Of a DNA stretch of 60,000 bases, positions 25,023 to 35,590 are shown piece by piece. Position 1 is the first letter of the stretch; every line of letters starts with the position of its first letter. Both the position numbers and the translations under genes were made by a program. This DNA comes from Cryptomeria japonica (taxonomy: Eukaryota > Streptophyta > Pinopsida > Cupressales > Cupressaceae). The stretch covers positions 113,431,783-113,491,782 of the forward strand of contig NC_081406.1 in the NCBI RefSeq assembly GCF_030272615.1, given 5' to 3'. The notes beneath the pieces are model-generated. The model worked only from the letters and a program-made list of their open reading frames with translations, had not been told where the DNA came from and made no database searches.

Positions 25023-25445
25023 TTGCAAAGGCTTATACCGGGCTTAAGAAGGGTCAACAATGTGCAAAGAAGACTAATCAATCTACAACAGAATCAAGGA
25101 CAGGAACAAGAAGAAATAAGTGATGATAGCTCCTATGATGAAACATATATTGAAAGTGAGACAGACTCTCATGACTACAAGTTCTTATCACTCCATGATT
25201 CTACCCCACCAGAAAGTGTAATATCAAACAATCAAGTCTTCATGTTATCAAATTCTACTAAAGAAGGGAATAATGATTTACCCCTAGTAAATTCACACTT
25301 GATTGATTGGGGGCAAGAAGGAAAACCAATGCTGGATTGGTTTGAAAATGATGAAGCAATTTCAGAATTTCTAGGACTCAGAGAAGGATTTCCGCAAGGT
25401 GATCATAAAGCAGGGTTTGCTATAGACCTAAATAGAATGGCATAA
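25023..25445 (+). pseudogene. Acidic linker between G-patch and RT
   Basis: Same frame as the protease end and RT. The text is rich in Glu, Asp and Ser (SDDSSYDETYIESETDSHDY) with no domain I can name. It ends at TAA 25443-25445 and reopens at once into the RT region. Confidence 0.6.
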
Positions 25446-25511
25446 TTTGGAGAAGAAAGTACTTCTCTAGCAGAAGATAAGGATCAAACTACCCATAATG
25501 ACAAAGGTGAC

Positions 25512-26930
25512 TTGGGTAATCTTCCTATGGAAAGAGAAAGTTCGCCATTACTTACAGAGGAAATGGAAGAAGTAAACATGGCAGAAGGGGAAGTTGTACA
25601 TAACATCCATTTGGCAAAATCACTGAGCAAAGAAGAAAAAGACAAATTCATTCTTTTTTTCAAACAACGACCTATCAAATTTGCTTGGTCCTATTCAGAC
25701 ATGTCGGGATTAGATTCTGAATTAGTGTTGCATCACTTACCATTGATACCAGGAGTTAAACCTTATAAGCAAAAATTGAGAAAAATGCATCCAAGTATTG
25801 CATTACTGGTTAAAATAGAATTACAAAAGTTGTTGGATGTATGTTTTATCAAACATATTGACTATGCAGAATGGATATCCAACCTAGTACCTGTGACTAA
25901 GCCCATGGGAGGCATCAGAATCTGTATGGATTTTCGAGATCTAAATAAAGCTTGCCCTAAGGATGACTTCCCACTACCCAATATCGACATGATAGTTGAC
26001 CTAACAACTAGAAATGAGACTTTATCCTTAATGGATGGTTTTTTAGGATACAACCAAATTAAAATTGCACCAGAAGATCAACATAAAATGACCTTTACAT
26101 GCCCATGGGGAACTTACTGTTGGAATGTGATGCCATTTGGTCTCAAAAATGCTGAAGCAACATACCAAAGAGCCATGACAACATTGTTTCATGACATGAT
26201 CCATAACATAATGGAAGCTACGTAGATGCCATATTGGCTAAATCACAAACCAGAGAAAGTCACCTTGCAGTTCTTACACATATATTTGATTGGTTGGAAT
26301 AGTATAATGTCAGATTAAACTCGAAGAAGTGTGCGTTTGGCATAACAACAGGTAAACTATTAGGGTTTATAGTATCAAATAGAGGAATTGAAATAGACCC
26401 TGCCAAGGTCAAGGCAATCATTGATATGCAACCTCCGTCAACACTTAAATAACTCAGAGGGTTACAAGGAAGATTGCAATCCATAAGGAGATTCATAGCA
26501 CAGTTGGAAGATAAGTGTCACCCATTCTAACATTTACTCAAGAAAGGAGTTACTTTTAAATGGACAAAACAATGCTAGGAAGCTTTCCAAGCTCTAAAAG
26601 ATTATCTTTTGAACACACCAGTGTTAATATCTCCTACTCCAGGACAACCTCTATTATTATACATATTAGCAATGAACTCAGCTCTGGGAGCTCTATTAGC
26701 ACAGCATGACAAAAATGGAAAAGAAAGAGCCATTTATTATATAAGTAGGACTCTGATCGGCTATGAGCTTAATTATACCCCCATAGAGAGAGCATGCTTA
26801 GTAGTAATCTTTGCATCCCAAAAGATCAGACATTACATGTTGAGTCATAAGGTACAACACATTGCATGGTTTGACCCACTCAAGTACCTATTGAGCAGAG
26901 CAACATTGACCGGGTGATTGGCTAAGTGGG
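25512..26930 (+). pseudogene. Tat reverse transcriptase and first RNase H
   Basis: RT motifs in order: WISNLVPVTKP, GGIRICMDFRDLNKACPKDD, LSLMDGFLGYNQIKI, KMTFTCPWGTYCWNVMPFGL, ATYQRAMTTLF. The catalytic box at 26219-26230 reads Y-V-D-A instead of Y-V-D-D, with a one-base frameshift just before it. The next part has TAA/TAG at former Gln positions (LK-stop-LRGLQGRL; PF-stop-HLLKKG; QC-stop-EAFQAL). The RNase H-like domain is LLLYILAMNSALGALLAQHD, then ERAIYYISRTL and NYTPIERACLVVIFA. The enzyme would copy the RNA into DNA; this copy cannot. Confidence 0.93.
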
Positions 26931-27037
26931 TTATGATCTTGAGCGAGTTTGATATAGAATAGATAGATAGAAAAGCTATCAAAGGACAAATCATAGAAGA
27001 TCAATTAGCAGAGGCTCCTATATAGGATAGTGACCCA

Positions 27038-27530
27038 TTGCTGATAGACTTTCCAGAGGAATTCATGTTTACACTAACTACCTCAGTAATGTGGAAATTA
27101 TACTTTGATGGGTCATATACAAGACACAGATATGGAGTAGGCATTCTCTTCATTACCCATCAAGGGGATGTTATACCTAAGTCATTTAGGATCAATTTCT
27201 CATGCACCAACAATATGGCTGAATATGAAGCTCTCCTCATAGGGCTTCGTACAGCTATACAATAGAAAATACAAGAGTTATAGGTCTATGGTGATTCACA
27301 GTTGATTGTAAACTAGGTCAATGATGATTACAACACAAAGGATGACAAACTCATGCCTTATAAGAAGTTGGTCAAAGATTATATGGAGCACTTCAGCAAA
27401 ATTACCTTTGAACAAATCAAAAGAATACAAAACAAGGCAGCGGATGCAATGGCAACCATAGGATCTCATCTGAATATGCCTGCTAATGAAACTCAGTTTG
27501 AGTTTATCATAGAACAGTTAATGCTACCTG
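27038..27530 (+). pseudogene. Tat second (archaeal-type) RNase H
   Basis: WKLYFDGSYTRHRYGVGILF, NNMAEYEALLIGLRTAI and VYGDSQLIVN give the D-E-D carboxylates of the extra RNase H found in the Tat lineage, following the connection-type RNase H. NKAADAMATIGS near 27440 is the usual 'NxxADxLA' end with its Asp. Stops after AIQ, QEL and IVN fit former Gln codons. The domain places the element in Tat. Confidence 0.88.
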
Positions 27531-27661
27531 CATATGAGACTCCCCTAATAGACTATGTATGTGCAATTGTGGGTCCAGAATCACCTTGGTACAATGAAAT
27601 ATATACCTATTTGCACACCCAATACATGTCACCGGATCTGTCTAGAAATCAAAAGAAGACC

Positions 27662-28844
27662 TTTATTTGGTAGGCATATAGATACACCATTATAGCTGAT
27701 ACTTTGTATAGAAAGGGTTTTGATGGGACTCTTCTCCGATGTCTGGATGAGAATGAAGCACACCTTGCTTTAAAAGAAGTCCATGATGGAATCTGTGGGG
27801 CTCACCAAAGTGGTCTGCCATTGTCAAAGAAATTGTTGAGAATAGGGTATTACTGGCCAACCATGGAAAAAGATGCTTACAAGTATGTACAGAAGTGTAA
27901 ACAATGCCAAATGCATGTAGACCTTATTCATGCACCAGCACAAGTTCTTCAACCCATCACATCATCATGGCCATTTTCACAATGGGGATTAGATCTAGTA
28001 GGCAAAATCAACCCTACTTCTTCCAATAGGCACAAGTTTATCTTGACAGCCACTAAATACTTTACCAAATGGGTTGAGGCAATTCCTTTAACATACACTA
28101 CTGGAAAGAAGATAGAAAAATTTATGCTAAATTACATTATATGTAGATACGAAGTTCCAATGTGCTTTGTTACAAATAACGGGCGTCCATTTAAAAAATA
28201 GGAAGTAAAAGAATTGTGTGACAAATTTCACATACAATAGAGATTTGCCATGCCATATTATCCACAAAGTAATGGACAAGCAGAGGCTACAAATAAAAAA
28301 ATATTGAAAATTCTTAAGAAAGTAGTCACTGACATAGGACGGGACTAGCATCTCCAGTTAAATCCTGCTCTCTGGGCTTACAGAACAGGAGTACGCACAC
28401 CTACAGGAGAAACACCATATTCCTTGGTCTATGGTACAAAAGTGATACTCCCCATTGAAATAGAAATACCATCTCTAAGAGTATCCTTACAAAACATTAT
28501 ATCAGAAGAGGACTACAGGGTAGCAAGGTTGCAAGAACTAGAGACCCTTGATGAAAAATGACAAACAACATTCAATCATTTACAAGGATATCAAAATAGA
28601 CTGAGATGAAGTTATAATAAAAGGGTTCACCCATGAACTTTTCAAGTGGGAGATCTAGTACTTAAAGAGAATTAAAGGAACCTAGCAGAACGAGAAAGGC
28701 CAGGAAAATTCAAACCTAACTGGCTAGGTCCTTTCATTATAACAAGGGTCATAGGAAATGGAGCCTATAATTTGGCTACCATGGAGGGAGATCCAATCTC
28801 TGACCCTATGAACAACATGAACCTTAAGCGATATTATACCTAAG
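27662..28844 (+). pseudogene. Tat integrase
   Basis: Zinc-binding part HDGICGAHQSG and CKQCQ, then the core with WGLDLVGKI (first Asp). The second Asp region reads FVTNNGRPF (28175-28177 is AAT), so the catalytic Asp is Asn, a G-to-A change from the family's TDNG. The Glu is in GQAEATNK. The C-terminal part (VGDLVLKEN, KFKPNWLGPFIITRVIGNGA, then YNLATMEG) is the usual GPF/Y module. The reading ends LKRYYT with TAA near 28842. Several stops interrupt it, so integration activity is lost. Confidence 0.9.
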
Positions 28845-29950
28845 GGTTGTGTATTTTAGGTTTTACTATTCGCATTGCATATCATATCATTTAAAAACAC
28901 TGCATTGCATGTAGTTTCCTGTTTTAGACGCATCGCATTCTTAAAGTTTCCACATTTTCATATAGAAGCATCAATAAAACAAGGCAACTATTCAAGTTTA
29001 TCATTTGTTTGCATTTAAGGAAAACAAGGGTCATCTCCTTTCTTAGATATTCGGACATGAAGTCTTTGAGGTCCTAATGTCATTCATTTTTAACATTACC
29101 CTGTGACGATACTTTACTTATGGTTGGGTAGCGATTTCACTATTTGAGACTTATTAACCCACAATCTATCAATTGCTATATCTCACACATTAAGAAGATC
29201 TCTAATTCATTCTAGACACCTAGTTGATCATATGACTAGTGAAAAATCTAAAATTCTACTTTAGTGCAGTTGTAATTGTCATACCCAAGTAGGTTTCATT
29301 ACTTACAAGTCAAGGCAAGAAAATAAAAAGAAAAAGAGCTATGCCAAATATCCATCTAAAGGCAAAAAGAGCAATGATAGATAAATGAAATATCATGTAT
29401 ACAAATGCGATAAAAAGATTGACTACGGGAACATACAAGTAACTCCATCAGGGCTATGAATGCCTACTGATAATAGAGATATATTTGAAAAATTATAGTC
29501 TATAACCTCATCAGAGCTCTCAAGGCTTGCTGGTAGCGAGGCTCTATTCGGGATGCTTTTGAAGTTAGAAAAACCATGTAGCTAGTCATATAGGATGCTA
29601 AGGATCTTTAGTGAACACAAGAGAAGGAATTAACTCATCTGCACACACATGGGCAAAAGAAGATCAAAGTTTCAAGAACCAGTGGGGAAGTTTTCTGCGT
29701 CTCCATTTGTAAATCCTAGTCACTAAGTGTGTTGAGATTAATGTTTCAAAGGACCTTAAAGATCAATTGACTGCTTATCTATGAAATGTTTTCAACCTCC
29801 AATTCAATTGGTGTATTACAAATGCACAAACAAACACAGTCAACCTTGTTCGAATAGGAAATGCATCTTCATCCTGCATATTGCATTCACATAGGTCATG
29901 TCAAAAATTCATTTGTCTCCACATGCATTATGCAGATCATTATGTCATAT
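28845..29950 (+). other. Tat 3' untranslated region, first part
   Basis: About 1.1 kb after the integrase stop without a supported ORF on either strand. Long 3' regions are usual in Ogre/Tat elements. Confidence 0.6.
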
Positions 29951-29969
29951 AGGTCTGCATGCTGGGGGC

Positions 29970-30440
29970 ATAACTGAAAAAATCCAAAACATCATATAAA
30001 GTCCTGAAAAAATCCAAAAAACATTGAAATATTCAAAAAAGATCCAAAAACATTGAAAAACTCAAAATCCAAAAAACATTGAAATATTTGAAAAAATTCA
30101 AAAACATTGAAAACCCAAGAAAGATCCAAAAACAGTGAAAAAACTCAAAATCCAAAAACATTGAAAAAACTTAAAAAATCCAAAAAAGTGAAACCATAAA
30201 AACCAAAAACATTCAAATACAATCCAGAAAAAATCAAACAAAAACATTCAAATACGATCCTGAAAAAATCAAACAAAAACATTCAAATATGATCCTGAAA
30301 AAATCAAACAAAAACATTCAAATATGATCCTAAAAAAATAAAACAAAAACATTCAAATATCGATCTACATAATCCAAAAAACATCGAAAAAAGCTCTTGG
30401 AAAAGAACAAAAAATCAAAAATCAATCAATAAAAAAAGCT
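29970..30440 (+). repeat. A-rich repeats ATCCAAAAACATTGAAA and a 35-bp unit
   Basis: 29970-30200 holds irregular ATCCAAAAAACATTGAAA units. 30216-30360 holds four units of about 35 bases (ATCCTGAAAAAATCAAACAA followed by AAACATTCAAATATG). The region is non-coding and strongly A-rich. Confidence 0.8.
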
Positions 30441-31279
30441 TGCAATAACATGTCTTGTGAGAAACAAATACCCTAGCAGATATCCAACAAACACTTCGCA
30501 CGAAGTTAACAAAGGATATGACTATCCAGTCAAACATTTGCAATCAACTGATCAAACTATCTTATCAACGAGATCATTATCTTGTCTTAAACAGAAGAGG
30601 ATACACTCGAAATCAGACAGGTCAGTCTTAAACGGGGTCCGCAACTTTCTGAGACTAGACATTGCACAAGGTCAGTATAGCTACTGAATTTTTTCTGGGT
30701 CATTCTTTATCTTTTTATCACTTGGCAATAGATATTGTTCCTATGCTACTCAAGGATGTCCACAAGTGACTAGAGGAGCTATGATGGGCATTATCTTTTT
30801 CTTTGTTTGCTGTTTGTGGTGTGAACCGATGAAATTCTAGGGAAATTGCTCTAGTGGATGTCTATGATAAGAGCCTTCACATCAAGGTGAAATCACCACA
30901 CATACCTCAACCCCTAACGCAATTCCCAGAATGGAGGGTTCACTCCTTGTCTGCTACGTGTTTGTTTCTACAATGAGATATATTTGCATCTTGGTTCCTT
31001 ATACCCTGATGTGCTAAAGCTTCATTGTTCAATAATAAGGCTCAGTGATGAATATATATTGACACAATAAAATATGTGACACAGGTTCGTGATTCATTCA
31101 ATTTCATTCTTGTTTTCATCTCATTTTCTTATTGATAGTTAGTTGGTTTCTCATCTTCTATCTAAAATCGCATTCTTTCTAAAATTCTTTCTATCATCAA
31201 TTTTTCTCTCCATCATCTAACTAACATTTCTTCAAGGTGTATGTGAGTTAAAATTGGTTCAACCATTATCATACAAAAA

Positions 31280-31525
31280 TAGATTCATCTGCATTTCATT
31301 ATAGATTCATTTGCATTCATTATAGATTCATTTGCATTCATTATAGATTCATTTATATTCATAATAGATTCATTTGCATTCATTATAGATTCATTTGCAT
31401 TCATTATAGATTCATTTATATTCATAATAGATTCATTTGCATTCATTATAGATTCATCTACATTTTATTATAGATTCATCTGCATTTCATTATAGATTTC
31501 ATTAGCATTCATTTTAGATTTCATT
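31280..31525 (+). repeat. 21-bp tandem array AGATTCATTTGCATTCATTAT, about 12 copies
   Basis: Twelve units in series; every third unit in the middle carries TATATTCATAAT in place of GCATTCATTAT, making a 63-bp higher-order unit. Edge units are more diverged. Confidence 0.9.
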
Positions 31526-31727
31526 TACATAATTACTACATACATATGTTACCATTGCATTTAGAATCATATAGAATTCAAACAGATATGCATCATAAAA
31601 CTCATAAGCATACATGGAAAGAAAAATATACATAGATCATTACCAAAACCCACATGCTATATATATAACTCAAAAATTATAATGTGTGTGAATACAATAA
31701 ATAAACCCGAAGGTTCAGATAACATGA

Positions 31728-34101
31728 TCAGCCAACACTGCCTCTATCAGCAGGTGGATCTTGTCCACTAGATCCTACCCCAAGATGTCGAGGTGGTCCC
31801 ATAATTCCACCACTGCTAGTCCATCATGAAGTAGATCTACTCGATATCCTCCCCATGAATGTACTGAAGCTAGGCTCTCTTTGACCCTCAGGGATGGCTC
31901 TCTCATATTCTTGTTTATAATAAATAGCCTCCTGCGCAGTAGTGAAATATCTCTCTCCCTGGTCACGTGCATCTGTACCTACTCTAAAAATTTGATCAAA
32001 GGCATCCATAGTGATTTGACATCATCACACTGCCTCATCTCTCTCCCTTTGGAGATGAACTCACTCAGCCTTAAGGGCACCATAATCTGCACGGTAGGTC
32101 TCTTGCTTGACATCCCATCTAGAGACCTCATCCTCCAAGCTCTGGACCCACACTCTAAGAGTCTACAGCTCATCCCCATCACCAACCTCTCCTATCCCAC
32201 CCTCTACGGCAAGCACATCCTCCAACTCTAGCATATCCTCATCATCATCCCCACCCTTGCTGCTCGATGATTTCAAAGAATCATCATTGTCCTCACTGCT
32301 AATAGACTCAATGTCTCCACCAATGTCTATGTCCTCATCTCCCTCTCCTCCCACACCACCTCCCCCATCTCCACCACCTCCTCCCCCATCTCCACCATCT
32401 CCTCCGGCTCTCTCCCCTACGTCTATCCTCAACTGTTGTCTCGGATGGCAAATTTGCTATGCTGTAATAGGAAAAATAGGATCGGTCAAAGGCACTAGCC
32501 CATGCCTAGCAAACCACATATCATACTCTGTCATCATCCCTGGATTTGCTCCACCTCTACCCCAACCCCAGAGTAATGGCTGCAAAGAATCAAACTCAAT
32601 AGAAGCAACATGTGGCTGAATGCACACACCCCAATCAGATACCTCGTGATACATGAGCAAAATATGTAGTAACTACAGGTGTCACCTATACCTCATCGAA
32701 TTGTCTAAGAACTTGCCCAGGAAGATACATTTCTATGATCCGTTGAGTCTCAAAGGTCCTCCCAATAAGATATCTCTACTGTCGGTAGAAAGACAAGTGC
32801 ACTACATCATCAGGCCAACCGGGGAAATCTAAGTAAGGTCTCCAAATAAAATGTTGTAATATATCAAACTGATGTCTCTAGTACAAGGTGTTCCTCGAGC
32901 CCATGTGTCTAATACATGTTGTATACCTGAAGGCATAAGGCTCACTAGGCTGCAAGCCTACATGAACGACAGGCCTGGAGATAGAAATGTGCTCCCATGC
33001 CCATGTCTAAAGCAAAGTAACACCACAACTGATAGAACGATATCCCAGATACACAACACCATGCATCTGATAATACAACATGGCAAGTAGACAAGGACCC
33101 CAAGCATATAGTCGACGATGCACAATCATATCATGGAGCACTCTACCCCATCCAACTGGAAACCTATGACCTCGTCTGTCAAGTATCAATAAACCACCGA
33201 CAATACCGCATAATACAATGGTCAGGTCATCATAGTCTAATCAGGCCCAAGGGATCTCATAACGGCCACTGATCTGCAAATCCTAAATCTCACACTCAAA
33301 AAGTACACATACTCCGACAATGCCATCATCATGGTCATATATAACTCTCTCACCATGAATGGGAATATGTAGTATACGCCATACATCCTCTAAGGTAATG
33401 GATGCCTCACCAGTCGGAAGATGAAAAGAACAAGTCTCAGAGTGCCACCGCTCTATCAAAGTTGTAATCATGGACCTGTTGGCCGTAACCTCTAGCAAAT
33501 GCAAAACATGGTATAGACCAAGCTGACGAATATGCTCGATCTCATCATCCGGTAAGTCAGCTCGGAGATCAAGTCCACTAGGTCTACTTTGTCGACAGTA
33601 TAACACTCCAATGTTCTCCTGCAATGAGAAAATGATCAAAATATCAGATATTGGATCCCAAAAAACTTAAAAATTTTCAAACGCAAGACAAAAAATTACA
33701 TAAACAACGAATGCATAATAGTTATGACTTATGTAGTACAAATATGACTCTTGCATAACGATTAAAGCTAATGTGTAATGAAATGGGTGCATGTGTGACA
33801 ATAAACACTTATGCATAAAGATATAAATGAATGCAGCATGTTAATACTAATGTGTAACACTTACGATGCATGCGTAGCATTTTACGCATTTGCGGTACAC
33901 TTAACACTAATGTGTGAAAATCGAAAAGCAATTGCATAACGGAGAGCAAAAAGTGATCATGGAAAATATTTGAAAAAACAAGCATAAAACAGGCAAAATC
34001 CAGGAAAAAAATTGGAAAAGTACCATGCCTCCAGTCCCAAGAGGTCTCTGATATGAACGTACTCAGTCTGACAGGTGCAATTGAGCTCTATAACTAGCCA
34101 T
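31728..34101 (-). pseudogene. Antisense plant mobile domain (PMD) gene inside the Tat element
   Basis: Reads opposite to gag-pol. Exon 1 is 34101-34024 (26 codons, starts MASYRAQLHLSD, one TGA). A 405-bp intron 34023-33619 has GT and TTGCAG borders and joins phase 0 to exon 2. Exon 2 encodes PMD (PF10536) signatures: IERWHSETCSFHLPTGEASI, TLEDVWRILHIPIHG, then YAWGPCLLAMLYYQMHGVV, SISCGVTLL, a stop, and TWAWEH. After a frame change it continues with YDMWFARHGLVPLTDP, a Gly/Asp-rich acidic stretch (32432-32163) and a helix-like tail. TAGs at 33283 and near 33004 replace likely Gln; TGAs replace likely Arg. PMD proteins such as MAIN/MAIL1 act in plant gene and transposon silencing, and PMD genes are known as passengers of Ty3 elements. 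It ends TGA 31728-31730. Confidence 0.8.
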
Positions 34102-34463
34102 GATGATCAAATACTCAGAAAAAAGCACACAAATTGCAAAGAAACCAAGGAATTACCAAATTACAAATGAGCAAATGAAATCCTAGAATTCTCTATTTAT
34201 AGCTCAAAATTAGGGTTTTAAGACACCTCGACGCCCGTGGTCCCCGCTAGCTTCAAACAACTTGTAGCCTACTCAAACGATCTCGAAATGACATGAAATT
34301 TCACACGCTTGCTCTTTACACTGGTATCGAAAACATGGTCTCAATTTTTGAATTTTCTGACCACCTTTTCCAAGGGGGCATATTTACACTATACAACAAT
34401 ACCAAGGCATACTGGGGCAGAATTTTTTGTTTTCTTTGAAACAATATCATTCTGACTTTGTCT

Positions 34464-34477
34464 CAAAGAGGGGCAAA
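34464..34477 (+). promoter_or_regulatory. Polypurine tract of the Tat element
   Basis: CAAAGAGGGGCAAATA directly precedes the 3' LTR, the usual plus-strand priming site form for Tat elements. Confidence 0.8.
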
Positions 34478-35585
34478 TATAGACACCTAAAAATGTCTCA
34501 TTGATCATGTACTAATTATTCCTCTAATTGATTAAATAATCTTTATTATTTAATTAAGTTAATTAATCTTATTCTTCTAAATTCACATTTTTTCATAATC
34601 TTACTAATTATTCTATTTCCTATTCTATCAACATTTTCTAAATATTAATTAAATATTTATTATTTAATTAATTGTGATTTATTTCCCTTAATTTAAAGAA
34701 TCTTTAATTAAATTAAAGTCCATTTCTACATAATTAAATAGTTTCTTTAAATTAATTAATTATTTTAATTCTTCCATTTTCAAATCCCCAAATTCTAATT
34801 TCATTTAATTTCATATTCTTCTAATTTCTTCCAAATTCAAATACATGTGCATGATTTCAAAAATCAAATTGAAAATCAAAGTCAAGTTCTAAATATATTC
34901 AAATGCTAAATTGAATTAATAAATTCAATTGTTTGAATAATATCTCATGCAAAGATTAAATTGATAATCTAAATCTAAATGCAAGCACATGCTAAATTAA
35001 TTAATTAAATCATTTATCTCTCCAACTTCTATTTTCATCTTTTAGTTAGCTTTTTCTAAATTAAGCTCTCTTTGTCATCCTCTTTATTTCCTCCAATCAT
35101 TCTTTTTCTTCCTTCAGTTAACTCTTTCATCAATTAGTTGACTCAATTAATCTATTCAATTTATTGAGTTTCACTCCTACAATCAATAGTTCAACTATCA
35201 ATTTTCATTTGAGCTCACCTAAGTTCACACCTCTTGATCATTTTGTTCCACCTTTCAATCAATCTCATCCAATTTTCTATAAATTGAGCATCCAATCTCC
35301 ATTTTCAACAATCATGAACTTTGAATCTTTGTGTCACTTGCAGGTTACCAGTGCAATATCTAAGAGCCATCACACCACGAAGAGGAGAAGAGAAATGGAA
35401 GCAATATGCAATCTTGGGATAGGGAGTTTTAATCGATTTCATTCTTAATTCCTATTTCTTGATATTGCATCTTTTCATTGTCTAGTTTGTTAGATCTATT
35501 GATTAGATAGGGATTCACGATTTCCCTTGTGCTTCTAATTGATTACTTTGTATTATTTGAAGATGAAATCTAGAATGCATATACA
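34478..35585 (+). repeat. 3' LTR of the Tat element (1108 bp)
   Basis: Begins TATAGACACC (TG changed to TA) and ends ATATACA. Over the last 570 bases I count about 16 differences from the 5' LTR, nearly all transitions except at the extreme end. It lacks about 120 bp relative to the 5' copy. Confidence 0.92.
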
Positions 35586-35590
35586 TATAC
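35586..35590 (+). repeat. TSD (TATAC), right copy, of the Tat element
   Basis: Exact copy of 17073-17077. Removing the insertion and one copy makes the reading frame of the host ORF continuous (position 0 mod 3 on both sides). Confidence 0.9.

Larger units (their letters stand above)
17078..35585 (+). mobile_element. Ty3 Tat/Ogre-like LTR retrotransposon, 18.5 kb, with antisense PMD gene
   Basis: It has LTRs at both ends, exact TATAC TSDs, a primer site, a polypurine tract and gag-protease-RT-RNase H-second RNase H-integrase in Ty3 order. The second RNase H, the large size, the long 3' untranslated part and the G-patch after the protease fit the Tat group (Ogre-like). At least four frameshifts and many stops disable it. 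The leader (18330-21098) and the 3' region (28845-34463) are unusually long and repeat-filled. It splits the ORF of the host element in frame. Confidence 0.93.

Noticed and set aside
21099-28844. Reassigned genetic code in which TAG/TAA mean Gln
   Set aside because: Stops at Gln positions are frequent, but the genes also have frameshifts, lost catalytic residues and TGA at Arg/Trp positions, and the genome is a plant nuclear one. Deamination explains all of it.
31280-31525. CRISPR-like array
   Set aside because: Units are contiguous 21-mers without unique spacers, in a plant retrotransposon, and no cas genes exist.
32107-32619. Plus-strand 170-codon Ser/Pro-rich ORF
   Set aside because: It is the reverse of the Gly/Asp-rich part of the antisense PMD gene.
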